The position numbers and the translations under genes are program-made. A stretch of 64,000 bases of DNA from the NCBI RefSeq assembly GCF_026342405.1, contig NZ_JAPEMU010000001.1:3596001-3660000 (forward strand). Reading direction: 5' to 3'. Below the pieces are notes generated by a model that was not told the DNA's origin, did not search any database, and saw nothing but the letters and a program-made list of their open reading frames with translations. Source of the DNA: Kitasatospora sp. NBC_00240. Lineage in GTDB: Bacteria; Actinomycetota; Actinomycetes; Streptomycetales; Streptomycetaceae. Shown one piece after another: positions 1 to 9,300 of this stretch; position 1 is the first letter of the stretch, and every line of letters begins with the position of its first letter.

Positions 1-63
1 ACCACGGCGTTCCGGGCCCTCTTGGCCGGAAGTAAACCGTCCGGTAACTACGGCGAAATCGAA

Positions 64-1476
64 TCAGTAGGCACGCGCGACGATCGCGATATTGCCTTCC
101 TGGTCGTCCGCCAGCGGCACGGAGCCGTCGGCGGCGACGATGCAGCGCACCGAGACACCCTGCTCGGCCAGCTTGGCCTCGCCCTCCGGGCCCAGTTCGG
201 CCCAGGAGATCCGGCCCCAGCCGGTGGTGGCGGCCTCGACGGCCTCGTCGATGGTCGAGACGTCGACCGTACGGGCCTCACGGCGCTCGCGGGACTGGCG
301 CAGCAGCAGCGCCTGGTCCTCCTCCAGGATGCCGGGCAGCAGCGACGCCAGGGCGTCGATGGAGACCGGCTCCTTGCCGCCGGGGATCCGGCGGGCCAGC
401 ATCGCGGTGCCGCCCTCCAGGTCGCGCGGGCCGACCTCGATGCGCACCGGTACGCCCTTGAGCTCCCAGTCCACGGCGCGGCGGCCGAACGGGGTGTCGG
501 TGCGGTCGTCGACCAGGACCCGGATGCCGGCGGCATCCAGCTGGGCGCCGATCTCGCGGACCTTGGCCAGCACCGCGTCGTCGCCCTTGATCGCCAGGAC
601 GACGACCTGGGTGGCCGCCAGGCGCGGCGGGACACGCAGGCCGTTGTCGTCGCCGTGCGACATGATCAGGCCGCCGACCATCCGGGTCGAGACGCCCCAC
701 GAGGTCTGCCAGACGTGCTCGCGCTCGGCGCCCTGGAGCTGGTACGTGGTGTTGAACGCCTTGGCGAAGTTCTGGCCCAGCTCGTGGCTGGTGCCCATCT
801 GCAGCGCCTTGCCGTCGCCCATCATGCCCTCGAGGGTGAGGGTGTTGATGGCGCCGGCGAACCGCTCACGCGCGGTCTTGCGGCCGAGCACCACGTCGAT
901 GCCGAGCACGTTGATCATGAAGTCGGCGTAGACCTCGGTGTGGATGCGCGAGGCGTACGCGCGAGCGTCCTCGTAGGTCGCGTGGGCCGTGTGGCCCTCC
1001 TGCCAGAGGAACTCGGTGGTGCGGAGGAAGACGCGCGGACGCAGCTCCCAGCGGACCACGTTGGCCCACTGGTTGATCAGCAGGGGCAGGTCGCGGTGGC
1101 TCTGCACCCACTTGGAGAAGTACTCGTTGATGATGGTCTCGGAGGTGGGCCGGACGACGACCGGCTCCTCCAGTTCCTTGCCGCCGCCGTGGGTGACCAC
1201 CGCGAGCTCGGGCGCGAAGCCCTCGACGTGCTCGGCTTCCTTGGTCAGGTAGGACTGCGGGATGAACATCGGGAAGTAGGCGTTCTGGGCGCCTGCCTTC
1301 TTGATGCGGGCGTCCATCTCCTGCTGCATCCGCTCCCACAGGCCGTAGCCGTACGGTCGGATGACCATGGTGCCGCGCACCGGACCGTTGTCGGCCAGCT
1401 CGGCCTTGTTGATGAGGTCCTGGTACCAGCGCGGGAAGTCGTCCGCCTGGGGGGTGAGAACGGGTGCCTTTGCCAT
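64..1476 (-). CDS. proS: Prolyl-tRNA synthetase (archaeal/eukaryote-like type)
   Basis: Cytosolic class II aminoacyl-tRNA synthetase that attaches proline to tRNA-Pro at the cost of ATP. The protein has 470 residues. The substrate-binding stretch RPTSETIINEYF is at about 109-120 and class II motif 2 (RWELRPRVFLRTTEF) at about 142-156. There is no large editing insertion between motifs 2 and 3 and the protein ends in Ala-Tyr. Both point to the short archaeal/eukaryote-like ProRS rather than the long E. coli form. The ATG at 1476 (MAKAPVLTP) is chosen because in-frame sequence upstream of it is low-complexity. The gene is divergent from the methyltransferase gene, with about 200 bp between the two starts. 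Confidence 0.96.
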   Translation of the reverse strand: MAKAPVLTPQADDFPRWYQDLINKAELADNGPVRGTMVIRPYGYGLWERMQQEMDARIKKAGAQNAYFPMFIPQSYLTKEAEHVEGFAPELAVVTHGGGKELEEPVVVRPTSETIINEYFSKWVQSHRDLPLLINQWANVVRWELRPRVFLRTTEFLWQEGHTAHATYEDARAYASRIHTEVYADFMINVLGIDVVLGRKTARERFAGAINTLTLEGMMGDGKALQMGTSHELGQNFAKAFNTTYQLQGAEREHVWQTSWGVSTRMVGGLIMSHGDDNGLRVPPRLAATQVVVLAIKGDDAVLAKVREIGAQLDAAGIRVLVDDRTDTPFGRRAVDWELKGVPVRIEVGPRDLEGGTAMLARRIPGGKEPVSIDALASLLPGILEEDQALLLRQSRERREARTVDVSTIDEAVEAATTGWGRISWAELGPEGEAKLAEQGVSVRCIVAADGSVPLADDQEGNIAIVARAY

Positions 1477-1674
1477 GGGGCGAATCGTACGGGGAGTGCG
1501 GCCCCTCTTCCGAATCCGTCCACGCCGTGATGACGGAGGGGCGCACGCCCTCGGCGCGCGGATACCACCCCGCACCCCTCTGGACGGCGCGCCCGAGCCG
1601 CTGTTCGCTTGAGTGGGGCGGGACTTTGGGGGAGGCCACGGACACGACACCGAAGGACCGGATGGGAGGCCGCG

Positions 1675-2505
1675 ATGGCTTCAGCGCAGGCGACCGGCAC
1701 GACCGCACAGCACCCGCGGGCAGCGGATCGGACAGCGGCCCACGGGCCGGGGCCCGGGCGGGCCCGCGACTGGGCGGAGATCCAGGAACGGATGCTGGTA
1801 CCGCTCTACGAGGCGGTCTACGACCGGTTGGAGGTCGGGCCGGCGACCAGCGTGCTCGGCCTCGGATGCCGGTCGGGGCTGGCGCTGCTGCTCGCCTCCG
1901 CCCGGGGCGCGCAGGTGGCCGGGCAGGAGCCGCAGGCCGAGCTCCGGCAGCTCGCGCAGGACCGTCGGCTGCGGGTCGGCGCGGCCGACCGGCCGGGTAC
2001 GGCGGCCCGCGACGTCCCCCGCACGGCCTATTCGCTGGTCACGGTTTTCGAGCAGCTCCCCGGGGCCGCCGATCCGGGCCTGCTGGTCGCCGAGGCGGCC
2101 GGTCTCACCCTGGCCGGCGGCCACGTGGTGCTGGCGGCCTGGGGGCCGCCGGAGCGCTGCGAGAGCGCCGCCGTCCTGGACGTGGCGCGCCGCCGGGCAG
2201 GGCGCACCACCGCGCGGGACCCGTTCGCACTGAGCTCCCCCGGAGGTCTGGAGGATCTCCTCACCGGGGCCGGCCTGCGCCCGGCCGGCAGCGGCCGGGT
2301 GAGCTGCCCCTTCGCGTACGCGGACCTGGACAGCGCCGTCCGCGGGCTGCTCTCCACCGGCCTGTACGACGCCGCGGTGGAGTTCTCCGGCGGCTCGCTG
2401 GTGGCGAAGGAGCTGGAGGAGGCGCTGCACCCGTACCTGCTGCCGGGCGGCGCGGTGCGGATGGCCAACGTCTTCCGGTACGTGATCGCGGAGCGGATCC
2501 GCTGA
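1675..2505 (+). CDS. SAM-dependent methyltransferase-like protein
   Basis: 276-residue protein with a class I methyltransferase layout. A helical N-terminus (about 32-52) is followed by a glycine-rich loop, VLGLGCRSGLALL, at about 60-72, which stands where motif I (the SAM site) should be. Strand/helix alternation continues to about 200. Motif I is degenerate: it lacks the usual acidic residue before Gly-x-Gly, so catalysis is not assured. The substrate is unknown. The ATG at 1675 is preceded by GGGAGG at good spacing. A stem-loop follows 24 nt after the stop. The gene is divergent from proS and convergent with the acetyltransferase gene. Confidence 0.75.
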   Translation: MASAQATGTTAQHPRAADRTAAHGPGPGRARDWAEIQERMLVPLYEAVYDRLEVGPATSVLGLGCRSGLALLLASARGAQVAGQEPQAELRQLAQDRRLRVGAADRPGTAARDVPRTAYSLVTVFEQLPGAADPGLLVAEAAGLTLAGGHVVLAAWGPPERCESAAVLDVARRRAGRTTARDPFALSSPGGLEDLLTGAGLRPAGSGRVSCPFAYADLDSAVRGLLSTGLYDAAVEFSGGSLVAKELEEALHPYLLPGGAVRMANVFRYVIAERIR

Positions 2506-2528
2506 TTTCCCGGCACGGTCACTCGTTC

Positions 2529-2558
2529 GGGGGCGCACGCCAAGCGGCGAGCGCCCCC
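2529..2558 (+). terminator. Hairpin after the methyltransferase gene
   Basis: Perfect 8-bp GC stem (gggggcgc / gcgccccc) with a 14-nt loop, starting 24 nt after the stop codon. No T-run follows, as is common in streptomycetes. Confidence 0.5.
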
Positions 2559-2579
2559 AACGGGCCACGGAAGACGGAA

Positions 2580-2693
2580 CGGAACACCGCGTGCCCATTG
2601 GGCCACGGGAGGCGTGGCGGAACACCACCCGCCCACGGGGCCGCGGGAGGCCTGACGGAACACCACCCGCCCACGGGGCCTCGGCAGGCCGAA
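2580..2693. repeat. Three tandem 38-bp repeats
   Basis: Imperfect units start at 2580, 2618 and 2656. The second and third share their first 25 bases (cggaacaccacccgcccacg...). They lie between two convergent genes. A 38-bp period is not a multiple of three, so this is not a coding repeat. Confidence 0.75.
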
Positions 2694-2775
2694 CGCACCG
2701 TACCGGCCGAAGCCGTCCCCGACCGAACCCCCAGCGCTCCCGTCCGAAGCGACTCGGCGCCCGGTCGGACCCGGC

Positions 2776-3333
2776 TCAGCGCCCGGCCAGCCCCGGCCAT
2801 TCCTCGGACGTCATGGCGAACCGCTCGTGGTCCCGCCAGGCACCGCCGAGGTAGAGCATCCGGGGGGTGAAGCCCTCGTGCCGGAAGCCCAGCCGGCGGG
2901 CCATCGCGGCGGAGCGCTCGTTCTCCGGCTGCACGTTGATCTCCAGCCGGTGCAGGCCCAGTCCGCCGGTGGACTGGTCGGCGAAGCAGCGGTCCACCAC
3001 CAGCAGCATGCCCTCGGTCATCCGCCCGGTGCCGGCGAAGGGCTCGTACGAGTCGTAGCCGAGGGCGCCGTTGCAGAAGCGGCCCATCACGATGTTCGCG
3101 ACGTTGCACTTCCCGACCAGGCCACCGGTCTCCTGATCCACGATCAGGAAGGTCCGCAGGCCCGAACCCTGGCGTGCGAGCAGCTCGGGCAGTCCGTCCG
3201 GCTCCACCGGATTCCACCGGCCGATGTGCTCGGCGGACCGCCTGACGGCGTCGGCGTACTGCTCCACGTCTGCGGGCCTCGGCGCCCGGATGGTCACTCG
3301 CACCCCACCATCATCGGGCACGCCCTCGGTCAT
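2776..3333 (-). CDS. GNAT-family acetyltransferase (RimJ/RimL-like)
   Basis: Up to 185 residues. The N-terminus VTIRAPRPADVEQYADAV and the central block with ...GRMTEGMLLVVDRCF, HRLEINVQPENERSAAMARRLGF match the RimJ/RimL-type GNAT fold, in which acetyl-CoA is used to acetylate an N-terminus or small amine. The segment NERSAAMARRLGFR (about 138-151) is the typical acetyl-CoA-contact helix of this family. The substrate is unknown. The start is uncertain. The ATG at 3333 abuts a strong hairpin with no visible ribosome site. A GTG at 3303 (VRVTIRAPRP) is an alternative preceded by GGTGGG, though very close. Confidence 0.82.
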   Translation of the reverse strand: MTEGVPDDGGVRVTIRAPRPADVEQYADAVRRSAEHIGRWNPVEPDGLPELLARQGSGLRTFLIVDQETGGLVGKCNVANIVMGRFCNGALGYDSYEPFAGTGRMTEGMLLVVDRCFADQSTGGLGLHRLEINVQPENERSAAMARRLGFRHEGFTPRMLYLGGAWRDHERFAMTSEEWPGLAGR

Positions 3334-3337
3334 GGGT

Positions 3338-3374
3338 GCGGCCCGCCGCCCGGGTCTACCGGGTGGCGGGCCGC
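3338..3374 (-). terminator. Terminator downstream of ffh
   Basis: 16-bp stem (gcggcccgccgcccgg / ccgggtggcgggccgc, one G-U pair) with a 5-nt loop, 28 nt beyond the ffh stop. Its left arm stops 5 nt from the upstream start candidate of the acetyltransferase gene. Confidence 0.75.
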
Positions 3375-3401
3375 AGCCGGGGGCTCAGCGCCCCGGGACG
3401 C

Positions 3402-4970
3402 TCAGAGGAGGTCCTTGAACTCCTTGGGCAGCTCGAAGTCGGCCGGGCCCTTGCCCGCGCCGATCCCGAACGCGCCGCCCTCGGCGGGGGGCTGCTGGCC
3501 GGCGCCCGGGCCGAGCGCGCGGCGCTCGGCGGCGGCCTGCTCCTCCTGGGCCCGCTTCAGCGGGTTGCCGGACTTCTTGCGGCCCTTGGCGGGCTGCGCC
3601 TTCTTGCCGGACTTCTTCGCCCCGCCGCCCATGCCCGGGATGCCCGGCATACCGGGCATCCCCTTGCCGGAGGCCATCGCCGACATCATCTTGCGGGCCT
3701 CGAAGAACCGCTCGACCAGGTTGTTGACCTCGCCGACGCCGGTGCCCGACCCCTTGGCGATGCGCAGCCGGCGCGAGCCGTTGATGAGCTTGGGGTCGGT
3801 CCGCTCGGCCGGGGTCATCGACTTGATGATCGCGCCGACGCGGTTGACGTCCTTGTCGTCGATGTTGTTGATCTGCTCGCGGATCTGGCCCATCCCCGGC
3901 AGCATGCCGAGCAGCTTGGAGATCGAGCCCATCTTCTGGACCTGCTCCAGCTGCGACAGGAAGTCGTCGAGCGTGAAGTCCTTGCCGCCGCCCTGCAGCT
4001 TGGAGGCCATCTTCTCGGCCTCGGCCTGCGAGAAGGTCTGCTCGGCCTTCTCGATCAGGGAGAGCATGTCGCCCATGCCGAGGATGCGCGAGGCCATCCG
4101 GTCCGGGTGGAAGGCGTCGAACTCGTCGACCTTCTCGCCGTTCGAGGCGAACATGATCTGGCGGCCGGTGACGTGGGCCACCGAGAGGGCGGCGCCACCA
4201 CGGGCGTCACCGTCGAGCTTGGAGAGCACCACACCGGTGAAGTCGACGCCGTCGAGGAAGGCCTGGGCGGTGGTGACCGCGTCCTGGCCGATCATCGCGT
4301 CGACGACGAAGAGGACCTCGTCCGGGTCGACCGCGGCCCGGATGTCGGCGGCCTGCTGCATCAGCTCGGCGTCGATGCCGAGCCGGCCGGCGGTGTCGAC
4401 GATGACGACGTCGTACTGCTTCTGCTTGGCGTACTCGATCGAGTCGCGGGCGACCTTGACCGGGTCGCCGACGCCGTTGCCCGGCTCGGGGGCGTAGATC
4501 GCCACCCCGGCCCGCTCGGCGACGACGGTCAGCTGGTTCACGGCGTTGGGGCGCTGGAGGTCGCAGGCGACCAGCAGCGGGGTGTGCTTCTGCGACTTCA
4601 GCCAGTGGCCGAGCTTGCCGGCGAGGGTGGTCTTACCGGCACCCTGCAGACCGGCGAGCATGATCACCGTCGGGCCGGTCTTGGCGTACCGGACCCTTCG
4701 GGTCTCGCCGCCGAGGATGTTGATGAGCTCCTCGTTGACGATCTTGATGATCTGCTGGGCCGGGTTCAGCGCGCCCGAGACCTCGGCGCCGAGCGCCCGG
4801 TCCTTGACCTGCTTGATGAAGGCCCGCACCACGGGGAGCGCGACATCCGCTTCGAGCAGCGCGATCCGGATCTCGCGGGCGGTGGCGTCGATGTCCGCCT
4901 CACTGAGGCGGCCCTTGCCCCGGAGGTTCTTGAACGTCGCTGCGAGGCGATCGGAAAGAGTGTCGAACAC
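3402..4970 (-). CDS. ffh: Signal recognition particle protein Ffh
   Basis: GTPase of the signal recognition particle. It binds 4.5S/SRP RNA and signal peptides and docks with FtsY at the membrane. 522 residues: N domain (1-95), G domain with P-loop GLQGAGKTTLAGKLG (about 107-121), DTAGR and SKLDGDARGG motifs, then the M domain (about 320-440) with the methionine-rich segment GKGMPGMPGIPGMGGG. The C-terminal tail is extended and Lys/Ala-rich (KKSGKKAQPAKGRKKSG). Such a tail is common in actinobacteria and absent from E. coli Ffh. The partner gene ftsY is in this window at 20821-22017. ffh is divergent from the toxin island. Confidence 0.97.
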   Translation of the reverse strand: MFDTLSDRLAATFKNLRGKGRLSEADIDATAREIRIALLEADVALPVVRAFIKQVKDRALGAEVSGALNPAQQIIKIVNEELINILGGETRRVRYAKTGPTVIMLAGLQGAGKTTLAGKLGHWLKSQKHTPLLVACDLQRPNAVNQLTVVAERAGVAIYAPEPGNGVGDPVKVARDSIEYAKQKQYDVVIVDTAGRLGIDAELMQQAADIRAAVDPDEVLFVVDAMIGQDAVTTAQAFLDGVDFTGVVLSKLDGDARGGAALSVAHVTGRQIMFASNGEKVDEFDAFHPDRMASRILGMGDMLSLIEKAEQTFSQAEAEKMASKLQGGGKDFTLDDFLSQLEQVQKMGSISKLLGMLPGMGQIREQINNIDDKDVNRVGAIIKSMTPAERTDPKLINGSRRLRIAKGSGTGVGEVNNLVERFFEARKMMSAMASGKGMPGMPGIPGMGGGAKKSGKKAQPAKGRKKSGNPLKRAQEEQAAAERRALGPGAGQQPPAEGGAFGIGAGKGPADFELPKEFKDLL

Positions 4971-5178
4971 GTCGGTCGCGGGTCCCTTGCGGCATCGGTA
5001 CGGGTACGGTCGTCGCCCCCAGGGTATCCGGCCGCCCCGGGTACGGTCTCCACCCCGGTCGCGGACCGGTCCGACGAGCTGCCCGGGCGGGCGGTTTCTT
5101 TACCCGAGCGAGGTTCCGCGCCCGCCCGCGCTTGGCTACGGTCGGTGCCGTCATGCCTGCGTCACAGGGGGAGCATTC

Positions 5179-5703
5179 ATGAGCGCCGGGGCATCGGGCG
5201 GCGGGGATTCGAGCGGCGGGCCGTCGAAGGACGGGCCCGCCGGGAGCGCGGCACCGGACGACGGGCCGCCCCGCTCCTTGCCAGGAGGCGGGGCGCCGCA
5301 CAACGGGGCGCTGGCGGCCAGGGCCGCCGAGCTGGGCACGGCCGCCTACGACCCGGACGCGTTGATCGGGGAGTTCCGTCGCAGCGCCGTACTCGTCCCG
5401 GTCACCGCGGACGGCGGCTGGTGGGCGGCCGACAGCGGCGGGATCCGCTGGCTCCACGCCTTCACCGGCGAGGCGGCGCTGGCCCGGTTCGCCGAGCAGC
5501 GGGACGGCCGCGCCGGCCGGGAGTGGTCGTACGTCACCGTCTACGGCGCGCGCCTGCTGGACGTCGCCGTCCCGGCCGCCCCCGTGCCCACCGGCGTGGT
5601 GCTGGACGTGGCGGGTCCGACCCCCGCGTTCCTGCCGCCGATGGCGGGGATCGTGCCGGACGCGGCCGCCCTGGACCTCACCGAGGAGGACGGCCGTGGC
5701 TGA
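5179..5703 (+). CDS. SseB-domain protein at head of toxin island
   Basis: 174-residue protein. The first 50 residues are Gly/Ser/Pro-rich and probably disordered. The rest (AAELGTAAYDPDALIGEFRR ... VPVTADGGWWAADSGGIRWL ... LPPMAGIVPDAAALDLTEE) resembles the SseB N-terminal domain, which in actinobacteria is often encoded beside ESX/type VII-type proteins. Its molecular role is not known. ATG 5179 is preceded by AGGGGGA. The stop overlaps the start of the next gene by 8 nt, so the two are co-transcribed and probably translationally coupled. Confidence 0.75.
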   Translation: MSAGASGGGDSSGGPSKDGPAGSAAPDDGPPRSLPGGGAPHNGALAARAAELGTAAYDPDALIGEFRRSAVLVPVTADGGWWAADSGGIRWLHAFTGEAALARFAEQRDGRAGREWSYVTVYGARLLDVAVPAAPVPTGVVLDVAGPTPAFLPPMAGIVPDAAALDLTEEDGRG

Positions 5704-6325
5704 CAGCTACGCGGTGGACCCGCAGGCCCTCAAGCTGGCCGCCGACGGCATCAACGGCGCGATCGCGGAGCTGAAGACGCTCGGCATCGACGAGAGCGCC
5801 GAGGTGGGGCGCGGTTTCTCCAACATCGAGCTCTCCGGGCTGCAGATCGGGCACGCCGGCCTGCACGGCTCCTTCGCCGCGTTCGCCGAGCGCTGGGCCT
5901 GGGGCGTGCGCACCGTCGTCCAGGACGGCAACGAGATCGCGATGCGCCTGGGCCTGTCGGCCGGGCTGTACCACGACCAGGAGCAGTACGTGTCGGGCAC
6001 GTTCAAGGACGTGGTCAACGCCGCGATGGGCAACCCGGACCTCACCCAGGAGCAGGTCGAGGCGCAGTCCTGGGGCAAGACCCTCTCCGACAACCCGTAC
6101 ACCCAGGTCCGCGACGCCGACTACTCGGCGGAGTCCGCCGCGAAGGCCGGCGAGCACATGAAGGAGACCTGGCAGGCCGAGGGCCGGGACATGATGGACG
6201 GCCCGATGGGCGTGCGGCGCAAGGCCGCCGACCTGGCGGGCCTCGGGGACGAGTACGAGCAGGCGCAGACCGACCTGTTCGGCACGAAGGTGGTGCCGCA
6301 GCAGCGGCCGGACAGCGGGGGCTGA
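5696..6325 (+). CDS. WXG100/ESX-like helical protein
   Basis: 209 residues, GTG start at 5696 with AGGAGGA upstream, overlapping the preceding gene. The N-terminal half (DPQALKLAADGINGAIAEL ... FAERWAWGVRTVVQDGNEIAMRLGLSAGLYHDQEQYV) has the two-helix pattern and central Trp-x-x-Gly of ESX/WXG100-like proteins, which serve as type VII secretion substrates or chaperone partners. The C-terminal part is a charged helical extension. It lies directly before the large toxin gene (1 nt between stop and next ATG), so it is likely its secretion partner. That role is inferred from context. Confidence 0.75.
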   Translation: MADSYAVDPQALKLAADGINGAIAELKTLGIDESAEVGRGFSNIELSGLQIGHAGLHGSFAAFAERWAWGVRTVVQDGNEIAMRLGLSAGLYHDQEQYVSGTFKDVVNAAMGNPDLTQEQVEAQSWGKTLSDNPYTQVRDADYSAESAAKAGEHMKETWQAEGRDMMDGPMGVRRKAADLAGLGDEYEQAQTDLFGTKVVPQQRPDSGG

Positions 6326-6326
6326 G

Positions 6327-9300
6327 ATGGGTTTCGGGGATTTCGTCGACGGCGTCGGGGACGCCTTCGAGGACGGCATCGACTCGGTGAAGAGCACGGT
6401 CGGCTCGGCCGTCGACGGCGGGGCGCACCTGCTGGGCGACGGGCTGGACGCGGTCGGGCTGCACGGCGCGGCCCACGCGGTCGACTCCTTCGGCGACTCG
6501 GTGGCCGACTCGCTGGGCGCGCAGGTCGGGGAGTACCAGCTGGGCGAGTCCGACGACCCGAAGGATCTGGTGCACGGGGACGTCAAGGAAATCGGCGAGT
6601 CGGTCAAGCACCTGCGGAAGTTCCAGGTGGCGTTCGAGCAGACCGGACAGGGACTGTCCCGGTTGGACGCCGACCACTGGAAGGGCGCGGCCGGCGACGC
6701 CTTCCGGGCGAAGTTCGCCCCGCAGCCGAAGCTCTGGCTGAGCGCCGCGGACGCCTGCCGGGGGGCGGCCGACGCGATGGACGGCTTCGCGCACACCGTC
6801 GACTGGGCGCAGCAGGAGGCCCAGCAGGCCATCGACCTGTACAAGGCCGCGAAGAAGGCCTCCGAACAGGCCCGAGACTCGTACAACAAGAACGTCGACC
6901 GGTACAACCAGGCCGCCAAGGACTGGAACAAGACCTCCCAGGCCGGTGGGGACCCGGGCCCGCGGCCCACGGATCCGGGCGAGTTCCAGGACCCGGGCGT
7001 GGCGGGCCTCAAGCAGGCCCAGGAGAAGCTGCGCGGTGCGCGCCAGCAGCGGGACACCGCCGCCGGCACCGCCCAGGCGGCCGTCGACGCGGCCACGGCC
7101 ACCGCGCCGGCCGAGCCGAGCTTCACGTCCAGGATGGGCAGCGACCTGTCCGACACCTTTCAGGGCGCCATGGTCGGACAGCTTCACCTGGCCGGCGGCC
7201 TGGTGAAGGGCGCGGCGGACATCGTCAAGTTCGGTCGCGGGCTGAACCCGACGGACCCGTACAACCTGACCCACCCCGCCCAGTACGCCGATCACGTCTC
7301 CAGCACGGCCGCCGGGCTGCTGCACGCCTCCAACCACCCGATGGAGCTGCTCTCGGCCGTGGTCGGGTCCGGCTGGAGCTCCGACCCCTTCGAGGCCTTC
7401 GGGAAGCTCACCACCAACGTGGCCTTCGGCGTGGCCACCGGCGGCGCCGGCGAGGCGGGCGCGGTCGCGGAGGACGTCGCGCTCAACGCGTCCAAGAACG
7501 TCGCCGAGAACGCGGCCAAGGACGTCGGCGAGAACGCCACGAAGAACGCGGCCAAGGACGCGGCCGAGAACGCCGCCCGCAAGGACGCCGGCCAGGCGGC
7601 CAGGGACGCGGCGGAGAACCCGTCGAAGGAAGCCAGGAAGCCGAACGAGGTCGAGGGCTGCGGCGACCCGGTCGACGTGGCGACCGGGCAGATGTTCCTC
7701 CGGCAGAACGACCTGGGGCTGCCCGGCTCGCTCCCCCTGTTCTTCGAGCGCTCGCACACCTCCGCCTACCGGTCCGGCCTGTGGATGGGCCCGACCTGGG
7801 CCTGCACGGTCGACGAGCGCCTGGTCGTCGACGCGGCGGGCGTACTGCTGCTCCGCCCGGACGGCGGCATGCTGGTCTACCCGCACCCCGTGCCGGGTGT
7901 CGCCACCCTGCCGGTCTCCGGCAGCTCCCGCTGGCCGCTCGTCCTGGACACCGAGGGCCGCTACCGCGCCACCGACCCGCTGTCCGGGCTGACCCGCACC
8001 TACCTCCCCGAGCCGGACGACCCGGGCACGGCGCTGCTCGGCGAGATCCGCGACCGGTCCGACCGGTGGATCGCCTTCGACCACGACGACGCCGGAGCCC
8101 CGGTGTCGATCCGCCACCACGGCGGCTACCACGTGAAGCTCACCGTGGAGGGCGGCCGGATCACCGCGCTGCACCTCGCCGGGGCCGGGCCCGACGGCGG
8201 CGACGCCGAGATCGTCCGGTACGGCTACACCGACGGCCACCTGACCCGGGTCACCAACTCCTCCGGCCTCCCGCAGCGCTTCGACTACGACGCCGCGGGC
8301 CGGATGACCGCCTGGACCGACCGCAACGGCTCCCGCTACGGCTACGCGTACGACCACCTCGACCGCTGCGTCGACCAGGGCGGCGCCGAGGGGCACCTGC
8401 GGTACCACTACGACTACGACCAGCGCGATCCCGGCAGCGGGCACCGGATCACGGCCGCCACCGACTCGCTCGGCCACACCACGCGCTACCTGATCGACGG
8501 CGAGAGCCGGATCGTCGCCGAGACCGACCCGCTGGGCGCCACCACCCGGTACACCTACGACCCCCACGGCCGTCGACTGTCGGTCACCGACCCGCTGGGC
8601 TCGGCCGTGACGCTCACCTACGACGAATCAGGCAACCCCACGACCGCCACCCGCCCGGACGGGACGCAGTCCGTGGTCGGCTACAGCGAGCTGAACCTGC
8701 CCCTGGCCGTCATGGAGCCGGACGGAACCACCTGGCGCCAGTCGTACGACGCGACCGGCAACCGCACGGCGCTGACCGACCCGACCGGTGCCACCACCCG
8801 CTTCGGTTTCGACGCGAGCGGGAACCTCTCGCAGATCACCGACGCCCTCGGCCACGTCTCGACGCTCCGGTGCAACGCCGCCGGCCTCCTGACGGAGACC
8901 GTGGACCCGCTCGGCGGCCGGACCGCCTACCGGCACGACGCGTTCGGCCGGCCCACGGCGATCACCGACGCCCTCGGCGGCACGACCCGTTACACCTGGT
9001 CCGTCGAGGGTCTGCTCACCTCCAGGACCACCCCGGACGGCGCGGCCGAGCACTGGACGTACGACGGCGAGGGCAACACCCTCACGCACACCGACCACGG
9101 CGGCGCCGTGACGACGATGGAGTACTCCCACTTCGACCTGCTGACCGCCAGGACCGGTCCGGACGGCGCCCGCCACACCTTCACCCACGACGCGGAGCTG
9201 CGGCTCGTCCGGGTGACCGGTCCCCAGGGCCTGTCCTGGAGCTACGAGCACGACGCGGCCGGCCGGGTCACGGCCGAGACCGACTTCAACGGGCGGACCG

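Noticed and set aside
22..1530. Long plus-strand frame over proS
   Set aside because: Shadow of proS, whose catalytic motifs are intact on the minus strand.
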